From JAFDZO01 sp044226845 (lineage in GTDB: Bacteria > Bacteroidota > Ignavibacteria > Tepidaquicellales > Tepidaquicellaceae), in the NCBI GenBank assembly GCA_044226845.1, contig JBGAGG010000017.1, positions 1 through 64,000 of the forward strand: 64,000 bases of DNA, read 5' to 3'. This document shows positions 43,935 to 53,200 of the stretch, one piece after another. Every line of letters begins with the position of its first letter. Positions within the stretch are counted from its first letter, which is position 1. The notes below the pieces were generated by a model. That model was not told the DNA's origin, did not search any database, and worked only from the letters and a program-made list of their open reading frames with translations. The position numbers were made by a program, and so were the translations under genes.

Positions 43935-43970
43935 AGCCCTGAAGGCGAGAATCCTTCAGGGCTTTTTTTT
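43935..43970 (+). terminator. Terminator of the candidate RNA
   Basis: Perfect 11-bp stem AGCCCTGAAGG/CCTTCAGGGCT with a 7-base loop and eight T. No protein gene ends here; the lipoprotein gene has its own terminator about 340 bases earlier. Confidence 0.92.
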
Positions 43971-44553
43971 ATGTTCATTTTTAAATCACCTCCGTTTGCT
44001 GATGTTAGTCTTCATCAACAACAATTCATACCTCATGCCTGCCGACTTTAATTGGCTCATTCCCTGACTCCATGACGGATTTTAAAAACTCTAATGTTGT
44101 TTTTACAATTTCGAAAATTTTAAATTTCTAATTTTGACGGGTTTTTGACGGATTTCTGCAAAATAAAATTAGCCTTCTTCCTAACAAAAGTTACAGTGTA
44201 ACATTATTGTCACATTTTATTTATCTCTTTTAAAAACTATAGAGAGTTTCCCCTTTGTTACAATGTAACATTATTGTAACATTTTATTTGTATCTATTTT
44301 TAAAAACTAAAGAGAGTTTCTCCTATAGAAATATAAATATATTAAAATTATTTGTAAAGAATTTAATGCCTATTAGTAGGGAGAAAAAAATAAATTTGGC
44401 ATGGTGGTTTTAATATCACCGGCGTTTTTGGTCCTCCGAGCAACATAACAAAAGCTAACCATATTCCATTCCCAAAGACGATGTTGGATATGAGCTTATG
44501 CTAAATATTATTGGCGAAATTTTTGAGATTTATAGTATAATACCACATAAAAA
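43971..44553. other. Non-coding region between candidate RNA and tRNA-Lys
   Basis: I see no credible gene on either strand. It contains three short TTGACGG-like or TGACGG-like repeats (for example 44136-44155) and the 67-base tandem repeat at 44190-44325. Low complexity and lack of frames suggest intergenic or decayed sequence. Confidence 0.6.
44190..44325. repeat. Two tandem 67-base repeats with GTTACA-x-TGTAAC palindromes
   Basis: Copy 1 runs 44190-44256 and copy 2 runs 44257-44325. Each begins with GTTACAGTGTAAC or GTTACAATGTAAC, continues with ATTATTGT(C/A)ACATTTTATTT and ends with AGAGAGTTTC(C/T)CC-like sequence. Only two copies exist, joined head to tail. They could be a small regulatory array or a simple duplication. 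Confidence 0.75.
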
Positions 44554-44583
44554 AAGCCCTTCAGGTTTTAACCTAAAGGGCTT
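44554..44583 (-). terminator. Terminator after tRNA-Lys/atpDC
   Basis: AAGCCCTTCAGGTT (44554-44567) pairs with AACCTAAAGGGCTT (44570-44583), with an A-run on the left for minus-strand RNA. It lies 8 bases beyond the tRNA 3' end. Confidence 0.88.
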
Positions 44584-44590
44584 AGATGAG

Positions 44591-44662
44591 TGAGACCGGG
44601 TGGATTCGAACCACCGACCTACGGCTTAAAAGGCAGTTGCTCTACCGCTGAGCTACGGTCCC
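44591..44662 (-). tRNA. tRNA-Lys (UUU)
   Basis: A 72-base cloverleaf on the minus strand: acceptor GGGACCG/CGGTCTC (one GU pair), D arm GCTC/GAGC, anticodon loop CTTTTAA giving UUU, T arm GGTGG/CCACC with loop TTCGAAT, and discriminator A. CCA is not encoded. The anticodon stem ACTGC/GCCGT has a U-C mismatch in its middle, which is unusual but leaves the rest intact. It lies 16 bases after atpC and is probably processed from the atpDC transcript. Confidence 0.93.
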
Positions 44663-44678
44663 ATCTTACTACTAAAAA

Positions 44679-45089
44679 TTATTTATTGCCGGCTAATTTT
44701 ATGCGGTTCTTAGCTCTTTCAGCTTCTATTTTAGCAATTTGTTTCTGATGATACATGTTTTCAGCATTCAGGATTTCTTCAGCACGTCTTAAAGCCTGTT
44801 CGGCTCTTTCAACGTTGATTTCTTCCTGAGACTCTACAGCATCTGCTAAAATAATAACTGTGTTATTATTAACTTCAAGAATTCCTGAGCTGATTGCAAA
44901 GAATTGAGTTCTGCCTTCTTCAGTTACAATTTTAATTGTTCCGATTTTTAAGGAGGAAATTAAAGGAGCATGTCTGTATAAAACCTGGAAACCGCCAAGT
45001 TCACCCGGAGCAGTAACTGAAGTTACTTTACCTGAGAAAACGGTCTTTACAGGACTGACAATATCTAACTGAATTAATTTATCTGACAT
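44679..45089 (-). CDS. atpC: ATP synthase F1 epsilon subunit
   Basis: Central-stalk subunit of F1 that links gamma rotation to the c ring and can inhibit ATP hydrolysis. The 136 residues show the N-terminal beta sandwich (LDIVSPVKTVFSGKVTSVTA, PGELGGFQVLYRHAPLISSL) and a C-terminal helical pair from about residue 88 (EEINVERAEQALRRAEEIL). It lies 51 bases after atpD on the same strand. The rest of the ATP synthase genes are absent from this window, as in other FCB genomes where atpDC stands apart. Confidence 0.95.
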   Translation of the reverse strand: MSDKLIQLDIVSPVKTVFSGKVTSVTAPGELGGFQVLYRHAPLISSLKIGTIKIVTEEGRTQFFAISSGILEVNNNTVIILADAVESQEEINVERAEQALRRAEEILNAENMYHQKQIAKIEAERAKNRIKLAGNK

Positions 45090-45140
45090 TAAAAATGAAG
45101 TCTAATCTAAAATTTGTTACTTAAAACTTAATCTAAATTC

Positions 45141-46556
45141 TTATTGCATTGATTTAGCTTTTTCAATAGCTTCTTCAATTGTACCTACCATGTAGAATGC
45201 GTTCTCAGGTAAGTGATCATATTCACCGTTTACGATAGCTTTAAAGCTCTTAATTGTTTCTTCAACTTTTACATATTTGCCGGGAATGTTTGTGAACTGC
45301 TCAGCAACAGAGAAAGGCTGTGATAAGAACTTCTGAATCTTTCTTGCTCTTGCTACAGTCATTTTATCTTCGTCTGATAATTCGTCGATACCGAGAATGT
45401 TAATGATGTCCTGTAAATCTTTATATGTCTGTAAAATTTTCTTTACGCTTTGTGCAACATTGTAATGCTCTTCACCTACAACTAACGGATCAAGAATTCT
45501 TGATGTAGATGTTAGCGGGTCCACAGCAGGGTAAATACCAAGCTCTGAAATTTTTCTTGAAAGCTCTGTTGTAGCATCTAAGTGAGCGAATGCTGTTGCA
45601 GGAGCCGGATCAGTGTAGTCATCAGCAGGTACGTAGATAGCCTGAATAGATGTAATGGAACCGTCTTTTGTAGATGTAATTCTTTCCTGTAAGGCACCCA
45701 TCTCAGAAGCTAAAGTAGGCTGGTAACCTACAGCTGAAGGCATACGTCCAAGAAGAGCGGATACCTCAGAACCTGCCTGAGTAAATCTGAAAATATTATC
45801 TACGAATAAAAGTACGTCTTTATGTTCTTCGTCTCTGAAGTACTCTGCAACTGTTAAAGCTGTCAAAGCAACTCGTTGTCTTGCTCCAGGAGGCTCGTTC
45901 ATCTGACCGAATACTAAAGCGGTGTTTTTAATAACGCCTGACTCGGACATTTCTAAATATAAATCGTTTCCTTCTCTTGTTCTTTCACCAACACCTGCGA
46001 ATACTGAGTAACCGCCGTGATGCTTTGCGATATTGTGGATTAACTCCTGAATAATAACTGTCTTTCCTACCCCTGCACCGCCGAACAGACCGGTCTTTCC
46101 GCCCTTTGTATAAGGCTCAAGAAGGTCAATAACTTTAATACCTGTTTCAAACATTTCTTTCTGTGTAGAAAGATTTTTGAAAGAAGGTGCGGGTCTGTGG
46201 ATTGGATAAGTTTTTTTAGCGTTTATTGGTCCTTTACCGTCAATTTCGTTTCCTGTTACATTAATAAGTCTTCCTAATACTTCATCTCCAACCGGAACTG
46301 TTATTGGCTCACCCTGGTCAATTGCTTCCATTCCTCTTACAAGTCCGTCTGTGCTATCCATCGCAACAGCTCTAACCTGAGATTCCCCTAAATGCTGCTG
46401 AACCTCGCAAACGAGAATGTCTTCAACACCTTCTGTGGTTTTTCTTGGGATATGGAGCGCATTATAAATAGATGGCAATTCACCACCGGCAAAATCTAAG
46501 TCGACAACCGGTCCGATAACCTGAATTATCTTACCAATATTTTTATTTATAGCCAT
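45141..46556 (-). CDS. atpD: ATP synthase F1 beta subunit
   Basis: Catalytic subunit of the F1 ATP synthase. The 471 residues contain the Walker A loop GGAGVGKTVI, the GERTREGNDLYLEM segment with the catalytic Glu, the Walker B region VLLFVDNIFRFTQAGSEVS, and LLGRMPSAVGYQPTLASEMG. The nucleotide-contact ALAHLDATTELSR-type sequence is also present (AFAHLDATTELSRKI). It is the first gene of an atpD-atpC-tRNA-Lys unit. The upstream neighbour's terminator at 46663-46696 separates it from glmS. Confidence 0.98.
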   Translation of the reverse strand: MAINKNIGKIIQVIGPVVDLDFAGGELPSIYNALHIPRKTTEGVEDILVCEVQQHLGESQVRAVAMDSTDGLVRGMEAIDQGEPITVPVGDEVLGRLINVTGNEIDGKGPINAKKTYPIHRPAPSFKNLSTQKEMFETGIKVIDLLEPYTKGGKTGLFGGAGVGKTVIIQELIHNIAKHHGGYSVFAGVGERTREGNDLYLEMSESGVIKNTALVFGQMNEPPGARQRVALTALTVAEYFRDEEHKDVLLFVDNIFRFTQAGSEVSALLGRMPSAVGYQPTLASEMGALQERITSTKDGSITSIQAIYVPADDYTDPAPATAFAHLDATTELSRKISELGIYPAVDPLTSTSRILDPLVVGEEHYNVAQSVKKILQTYKDLQDIINILGIDELSDEDKMTVARARKIQKFLSQPFSVAEQFTNIPGKYVKVEETIKSFKAIVNGEYDHLPENAFYMVGTIEEAIEKAKSMQ

Positions 46557-46662
46557 TAAATTAAAGTGAAAATTTTAATGATAAACACAAATATAGCCAT
46601 TTTGTGTGAAAGATAAAAGAGGAAAAAAGCGGGATTTATCTTCTATTTTCTGAATAAAACAA

Positions 46663-46696
46663 AAAATCCCCTTTTCAATAAAGAAAAGAGGATTTT
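46663..46696 (-). terminator. Terminator after glmS
   Basis: AAAATCCCCTTTTC (46663-46676) pairs with GAAAAGAGGATTTT (46683-46696) with one mismatch, with an A-run on the left for the minus strand. Confidence 0.8.
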
Positions 46697-46716
46697 TATC
46701 AGATATAAATTGAATA

Positions 46717-48466
46717 TTATTCTACCGTAACTGACTTTGCCAGATTTCTCGGCTGGTCTACATTACATCCTCTGGCAGTTGCTATGTAATAAGATAGGAA
46801 CTGTAAAGGTATACTGTTTATAATAGGCTGAAGCATATCATGTGTTTTCGGCACTCTTAATACATAATCTGAGTAATCTGCAATGTTATCATCATCTTCA
46901 GTAGCTATTGTAATAATCTTTCCTTTTCTTGCGCGTACTTCTTCAATGTTTGATATTACCTTATCATAGGTTCCGTCTTTTGTAGCGATAAATACAACCG
47001 GCATGTTTTCATCAATTAAAGCAATAGGTCCGTGCTTCATTTCAGCAGCAGGATAACCTTCTGCGTGAATGTATGAAATTTCTTTCAGTTTTAATGCGCC
47101 TTCAAGAGCTACAGGGAAATTTAATCCTCTGCCAAGATATAAGAAGTTTTTTGCATCTTTAAATTCTTCAGCTATATATTTGAAATAATCTTTCTTATCT
47201 ATCAACTGTTTCATTTTATAAGGAAGAAGTTCTATCTCTGCACCAATCTTTTTCATTTCTTCCGATTTCCGGTCCTGCGTGAATGTAAGTACCGGCATCA
47301 ACTTCACGAGCAATTGTACTTCCCACAACATTGACTAATCCTAATGTTGTTGCTCCGTGTTTCTTTGCTTCTCTCATGGCAGCAAGTGTATCTGCTGTTT
47401 CACCGCTTTGAGAAATAAGTATTACAACATCGTCCTGTCTTATAATCGGATTTCTGTATCTGAACTCAGATGCATATTCAACTTCTGTAGGAATTCTGCA
47501 ATATGTTTCGAGCATATACTCACCGACTAAACCGGCATGCCATGCTGTTCCGCAGGCTGTAATAATAACTCTTTTAGCATTAAAAATTTTATCTTTGATG
47601 GAAGTCAATCCGCCAAGCTTTACTTCGCCTGTTTCGAATTTAATTCTTCCTCTGTAAGTATTCTGAATTATATCAGGCTGCTCACAGATTTCTTTAAGCA
47701 TAAAATGGTCGTAACCGCTTTTTTCTATCTGTTCTAAATCGTATTCAATTTGCTGAACTTCCCTGTGAATATCTTCATCGTCAATTGTTTTAAGCTTTAT
47801 ACCGTTTCTTCTTAATACTGCATATTCTCCGTCTTCTAAATAAATAACGTTTTTAGTATGAGCAATAATTGCAGATGCATCTGATGATACGATAATTTCG
47901 TCCTGTCCTACTCCGAACATTAAAGGAGAACCTTTTCTTGCTACTATTATTTTACCCGGGTCTTCTGTGCATAGACATGCAATACCGTATGTACCGTCTA
48001 CTTCACAAAGTGATAAACGAACAGCTACTTCAAAATTTTTATTATGCTTGCTGTAATTATAGCTGATGAGATTTACGAGGATTTCCGTATCTGTATCTGT
48101 GTGGAATATATACCCTTCCGAAGAAAGTTTTTTCTTTAGTGTCTTATAATTTTCTATGATTCCGTTATGCACAAGATAAAACTTGTTATGCATATCGGTA
48201 TGAGGATGAGCATTGTTATCGTTCGGTTCGCCGTGAGTTGCCCAGCGTGTATGACCGATTCCTACGTTGCCGTCATATTCGCCGATAGGAATCTGCGTTT
48301 CAATTTCTTTTATCTTTCCTGCTTTTTTGAACAGCTTTATTTCAGAAGCTGCATTAATAATTGCCACACCTGCGGAGTCATATCCGCGATATTCCAAACG
48401 CTTTAGTCCATCGACAATTATTGGGAGTGAATTTCTTTTGCCGATGTATCCAACAATACCACACAT
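46717..48466 (-). pseudogene. glmS: Glucosamine-6-phosphate synthase, broken by an internal deletion/frameshift
   Basis: GlmS makes glucosamine-6-phosphate from fructose-6-phosphate and glutamine, the entry to peptidoglycan and lipid A. The first frame (48466 to 47216) has the Cys nucleophile in MCGIVGYIG, HTRWATHG, HNGIIENY and the first sugar-isomerase domain (ACGTAWHAG, SQSGETADTLAA), and runs off its family sequence right after HAGPEIG. The second frame (from about 47265 to 46717) resumes with SEEMKKIGAEIELLP and holds the second isomerase domain up to the normal end NLAKSVTVE. By comparison with other GlmS proteins roughly 28 residues, including the conserved VASTKAFT substrate motif, are missing and the frame shifts. 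Sequencing or assembly error is possible. Confidence 0.9.
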
Positions 48467-48498
48467 ATTTGTTTCCCCTATTTATTAATTTAGAAAAA

Positions 48499-48527
48499 AA
48501 ATGAGCGACTCTTACCATCGCTCATTT
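48499..48527 (-). terminator. Terminator after tRNA-Leu
   Basis: AAATGAGCGA (48499-48508) pairs with TCGCTCATTT (48518-48527), followed on the minus strand by an eight-base U-run. It lies only about 30 bases upstream of the glmS start, leaving little room for a separate glmS promoter. Confidence 0.88.
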
Positions 48528-48541
48528 CGTATGTTTATTCG

Positions 48542-48625
48542 TGCCGAAAAAGGGACTCGAACCCTTACTAGTTTAACCTAACCGGATTTTGAGTCCGGCG
48601 CGTCTACCAGTTCCGCCATTTCGGC
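48542..48625 (-). tRNA. tRNA-Leu (CAA)
   Basis: An 84-base class II tRNA on the minus strand: acceptor GCCGAAA/TTTCGGC, D arm with AACTGGTAGACGC, anticodon stem CCGGA/TCCGG with loop CTCAAAA giving CAA, a long variable arm, T loop TTCGAGT and discriminator A. CCA is not encoded. A terminator follows 15 bases later. Confidence 0.95.
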
Positions 48626-48698
48626 CGTAACTTGCAATATACGAAAATTTTACCTTCTTTACAGTGTCGAAAAATAGCCTGATTTGTTTAAAAATTAA

Positions 48699-49247
48699 TC
48701 AATCTGCCCACACATAATACGTATGACTCATTGAAGGCGGATTTGTACGATAAGCTGCAAATTTAACTATACCAATACCGGGCTTAAGCCAGATTTCAGT
48801 ATTAAAGGTAATTGATAAACGATAATCTATTCTTATGCAATCATTAAATATCTGTTTCTCGGTTTTTACGGTTTCAATGGCTGAACCGATGACAGCTTTC
48901 CACTCACCATACTCCCATGAATACCCCTTTATTAAATTTTTACCGGGAATTAAAAGAGCCTCTGTTCCATTCTCAATAGTATAAACTGCCCCGGTGCTTT
49001 CATCAACTTTAAGATTTAATTCAGAATCTTTTTTATTAAAGAATGGATTTGATGAAAGCACTGCATAAGTATATTTGCCGTCTTTTCTCACGGAACTCAC
49101 TTTGATTGAAACTAATTCAGTTTCGGTTCGCGGTGATTCGTTAATGTAATTTAAGGATGAATTTTCTTTAAGCGGAAATGCTCCGCCTGATTTTTCATTA
49201 CAGGAAGTAAAGAGTATTGCAAGAAAAAATATATAAATTTTAATCAA
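48699..49247 (-). CDS. Predicted lipoprotein, function unknown
   Basis: A 182-residue lipoprotein with signal MIKIYIFFLAILFTSC (lipobox Cys near 16). The mature part is beta-rich. The closing region has IFNDCIRIDYRLS and IWLKPGIGIVKF, a pattern (a modified Cys-Ile strand, then a W-L-x-P-G-x-G-I-V-K turn) seen in several uncharacterised Bacteroidetes lipoproteins. It lies 29 bases after birA on the same strand and is probably cotranscribed. No catalytic motif is seen. Confidence 0.75.
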   Translation of the reverse strand: MIKIYIFFLAILFTSCNEKSGGAFPLKENSSLNYINESPRTETELVSIKVSSVRKDGKYTYAVLSSNPFFNKKDSELNLKVDESTGAVYTIENGTEALLIPGKNLIKGYSWEYGEWKAVIGSAIETVKTEKQIFNDCIRIDYRLSITFNTEIWLKPGIGIVKFAAYRTNPPSMSHTYYVWAD

Positions 49248-49276
49248 GCTCGTTTTTAAGATTTACAACAAATCAA

Positions 49277-50056
49277 CTAATATACAAATGTTATTTCACC
49301 GGAGTAAAAATTTTTTATATCTCCATCGGATAAAACTACTTTTAATGAACCATCCTCTTCTATATCTGCAATCTTTGCTTCTACCTCCGTTGAATCTGCC
49401 ACTACAAGGAATTTTACTTTTTTTCCCACTAACTCACTGTTCTTTTTCCATCGTGTCATCAGTTCGTTTCGCAGCTCAATTAAATGCAGATTAGCGTAAA
49501 AGTTCTGAAGGAATGATATTAAAAGGTTTTCTATGTTATGTGTAGTTTTAGTTTCATTGGCAAGTGATGTAGCTTTATGTGCAATATCTTCAGGTATTTC
49601 AGTCTTATTCACATTTAATCCAATCCCAATAATAAAGTTTTTTTCAGGTTCATTTAAGCCGGATACATCCAGTAATATTCCGCATATCTTTTTCTTATTG
49701 AGAAGAACATCATTTGGCCATTTCAGATGAACATGTATATTATTATGCGATGATAAAAAATGTTTAAGAGTCTCTGATAAAATATATGATGTATAAAAAT
49801 TAACCAGATGAATGTTATCAACACTTATTTTGAACTTTTTTACCAGTGAGAATGTAAGATCTTCATCATGAGCCGTAAGCCATTTCCTGCCGAATCTTCC
49901 TTTGCCGTCTTTCTGATGTGAAGTAATGACAATTCCGTCCGGAGGGAGATTATTTTCCTTTGCATATTTATTGGTAGAATCCATCTCCTCAAAATGTACA
50001 ACATAATTGAGAAGAGTTTCTTTCACCAGTTCCTTATTTAATAGTTCAACGTTCAC
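49277..50056 (-). CDS. birA: Biotin-[acetyl-CoA-carboxylase] ligase
   Basis: Attaches biotin to the biotin carboxyl carrier protein through biotinyl-AMP. The 259 residues contain EEMDSTNKYAKE, the biotin/ATP-binding KDGKGRFGRKWLT and KWPNDVLLNKKKICGILLD, and IGIGLNVN. The C-terminal SH3-like cap follows (LVGKKVKFLV). There is no N-terminal DNA-binding domain, so it is a ligase only and not a repressor of biotin genes. No other biotin gene is in the window. Confidence 0.94.
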   Translation of the reverse strand: MNVELLNKELVKETLLNYVVHFEEMDSTNKYAKENNLPPDGIVITSHQKDGKGRFGRKWLTAHDEDLTFSLVKKFKISVDNIHLVNFYTSYILSETLKHFLSSHNNIHVHLKWPNDVLLNKKKICGILLDVSGLNEPEKNFIIGIGLNVNKTEIPEDIAHKATSLANETKTTHNIENLLISFLQNFYANLHLIELRNELMTRWKKNSELVGKKVKFLVVADSTEVEAKIADIEEDGSLKVVLSDGDIKNFYSGEITFVY

Positions 50057-50172
50057 TTATTCAGTATATATGTTTTCGAATAATAATTTAATCAAAATTG
50101 AGATTAAAGGAAAAGAAAATTTCTCAACAATGTGAGCTAAAAGGAAAGATTTTTCAGATAAATACAAACAAA

Positions 50173-50197
50173 AAAGGCGAAGTATTGCTTCGCCTTT
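50173..50197 (-). terminator. Terminator after the first C25 peptidase gene
   Basis: AAAGGCGAAG (50173-50182) pairs with CTTCGCCTTT (50188-50197) with a short loop, and an A-run lies on the left for minus-strand transcription. Confidence 0.88.
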
Positions 50198-50222
50198 AAA
50201 ACTAAGTCTATTTTTACGAAAA

Positions 50223-53200
50223 TTATTTCAATACAACTAATTTCTGTATCGCTGTTTCTGTCTTTAAATCATCTTCAACTACCATTTTATATAGATAAAC
50301 ACCGTTAGCTATATAATCGCCGTCACTGTCTCTAGCATCCCATGGAATCTGATTATACCCGACATTCAGAGGAGCAATAATTTCCTTTATAAGTTTTCCC
50401 GATACTGTGTAAATTTTTATTTTGCAGTCTCGCGGCTTTGTACCTGAAGCAATGTTAAATACAAAATTTGTTTCTCTTGATACAGGATTTGGATAATTAT
50501 AAAAATCTTTCACAAACAGTTCATTTGATACAACTACATCATAAGTAATGCTGTCTATTTTTGTTCCGGCATTATCTGTAATCAGAATTGTCAGTTTATT
50601 ATCACCGAATATAAGCTCAGGTGTAAAATTTAATTCAACATTATCAGATGAATAATTTTCAAGGCCTTTTGATTTTATGTTCTGACCTGGAACATTACTA
50701 TGATAAGGAATATACTTCTGATTTAAATAAAGCTTTACATTTGACGAATCACTTGCAGGCTTTACTATATTTTTACTGTCGCCCGGATTTTCAGGGTTCT
50801 CCGTTGAAGCAAATAATGATGCAGCGTCATTCAACCTGATTTTAACATCCGGATTTTTTCTTACAAAGTCACCATTCTTAACTGCAATACCATCGAAGTA
50901 AACATCGGCCACAGGCATAATTGGCGTGGAAATAATTCTGAAATTAATCTGGCCTGTATTATTATAATAGAAAAACTCATTTGATTTTCCGTAAGGAATA
51001 ACCTCTGCATAAATTGAAACAGATGTAGGAGCAATCAAAGGTGAATTATCTCTTGGTATTACTATATCCTGAATTACTCTATAGGAACTATCAACACTCA
51101 CTAAAGCAGTAATAGTATCCGCTCTAAGAATTTTTCTTCCGGGAGTAAACGGGAAGTAATACCAGTTTACATAAAATTTATTTATGTCTTTATATCCAAC
51201 ATTATAAAATCTAAAATCTATTTTCACTTTTTGTCCTAACTTTACAGCTGAATCCTTACAATAAAAAGATGTTTTTTTCATAACAACTTCGTATGGCGGG
51301 TTGTACTGAGCATTAACAGATTTTATTACCGGAGAAGGAGCAGCAGAAAGAGTATCTACGTTAAGCTTAACAAGTAGATTTACATTCGGATATGTAAAAG
51401 CATTCAGAGTATCCAGATTTAATCCTGCTAAGTTTGTAACATTGGAATATAATAATGCAGATGAGTTGTCTTTCTTTATTCCATAAACATCAGTGGTAAC
51501 AGAGTTTCCTGCTCCCGTTATTTGTTCCAATCCGATTTTTTTCCAGTTTTGTACAGGTCCTAAATTGACCGTTACAGTTCCGAAACTCCTCATGTATTTA
51601 GGACTAAGATAACTATTGGAAGGACACCAGTTAGATGGGCATGTATTTGCAGTGTTATTTCTGTGGAATTCTTCCGATACCTGAGAGCCGCTAGCTCCTT
51701 TGTAACCGATGAAGCTCCATGTCCAGAACTGGTTAAAGCCCGGAGTTGAATCCGCATAGACACTTCCGAATTGCCTGAATGCACTTTTACATGCTGCATT
51801 CATTGAGTTAGAAGTTGTTACAATGGACTTAACAACCATTATAAAATTGGAAGAGTCAGTATTGTTAAGATAATTTGCAACTGAATCTGCTGATGATGCA
51901 GAGTTAAATCTGAAATTTTTAAATTCCTGAATCTTCATATCAGTTCTTCTTACTCTTAATATATTCAGTCCGGGATTTAGACTCTGTCCGATATTTATCT
52001 GACTACTGTTTACAATAAAGAATGAACTTTCTTCTCCGTTATTTCCCAGAGAGTACGCTCTCATCGTACCGCTTGATTGCGGGATAGATAAACCGCCTGA
52101 CTGATAAACAACATTATTAAAATTAGCTTCGTTGAACTGATTCTTTGATTTAAGATATATTATTATATTAGTATCGAGCGCATTATCATTTTTACTCGTT
52201 CGCATTGCCGTAAAAGGTCTTGTATTGTAGCTGAACGTTTGAGTCTGAGACCAGCCTGAGAGGTTCCCGTTAATAGATGCATTAGTTCTCCAGTAATATG
52301 TTAAACTGGAATCTTTAACAGGTATTACTGTCTGGAATTTTGAAAAAACACCTGTCGGGTTATTATTAATAAATGTTATCGGATTTGTGAATGAAACACT
52401 TGTATCTAACTGAAGTGTAAGCTGTATAGTATTTACAGTAGGGTCACTATCAGGATTTAAACACGTAAAATAAACTGTATCTGTATTGATTACTGAATTA
52501 CTTACTGGTTTCAATGGAACAAAGGAATTGTTTTTTAAATTAACAGGAACGTTAAGAACATTATTCGCCGGGTCTTCCTGTGTGTACCAGTTATCAGGAT
52601 CTAATGTAACACGTACAAAATAAATTCCAAGTGTATCCAAGGTAAAATTATAAGATGCTGAATCAGTGAATTTAAAATTTCTTAGAATAGTGTCCTGTGA
52701 TTTATATGCATTATTATTTTTTAAAATCTGAAATTTAATCTTGAGTGAATCAGCGGAAATCCCGAAATTTTTCGGATATGCTGTTATTCTTACATTCTGA
52801 CTAAGCACGGGATTCTGATCGGAAATTCTGTATTGGTCATCTTTAATGGAAAACTCAGGATATTCAGGAAGCATTAACTTTTGAGCAGGATCTCCCAGGA
52901 AATTAAAACACTCAAGTGAAATTCTTGATGAAAAGTTTGCCGAATCATTTTTCATTATTGAAGTAGCAACTCTAAGCAAGTCACCTTGTCTTCTATACGA
53001 GCTATCTTTTAAAGCGCCGTACATATAATTATTAAGAATATTAGTTGCTGTCGTAAATGCCCATCCGGTACAGCCTACATATCCTATAGCGCCTTTATTT
53101 TCATAGATAAAGAACTTTTCACCAAATCCTCGTACAGCCGGATCAGAATTTTTTGCTGTAAAACATGTCATACTGAATAACAGCGGGAGTTTTATCCCGT

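Larger units (their letters stand above)
43740..43970 (+). ncRNA. Candidate structured RNA with intrinsic terminator
   Basis: About 230 bases without a normal gene, ending in a textbook terminator: AGCCCTGAAGG (43935-43945) with CCTTCAGGGCT (43953-43963), then eight T. Upstream lie three further stems: ATGATAGT/ACTATCAT (43775-43782 with 43813-43820), TTGTTAA/TTAACAA (43823-43829 with 43838-43844) and AGAACAG/CTGTTCT (43884-43890 with 43899-43905). GAGGCGCG near 43798 may also pair with the CGCGCT region near 43920. I could not match it to tmRNA, RNase P RNA, SRP RNA or a known riboswitch. The 5' end is a guess. Confidence 0.45.

Noticed and set aside
44190..44325. CRISPR array
   Set aside because: Only two units of 67 bases joined directly, with no unique spacers and no cas genes nearby.
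47216..47331. Programmed ribosomal frameshift in glmS
   Set aside because: No slippery heptamer or following pseudoknot is evident, and a conserved block of about 28 residues is missing altogether, which a frameshift would not restore.
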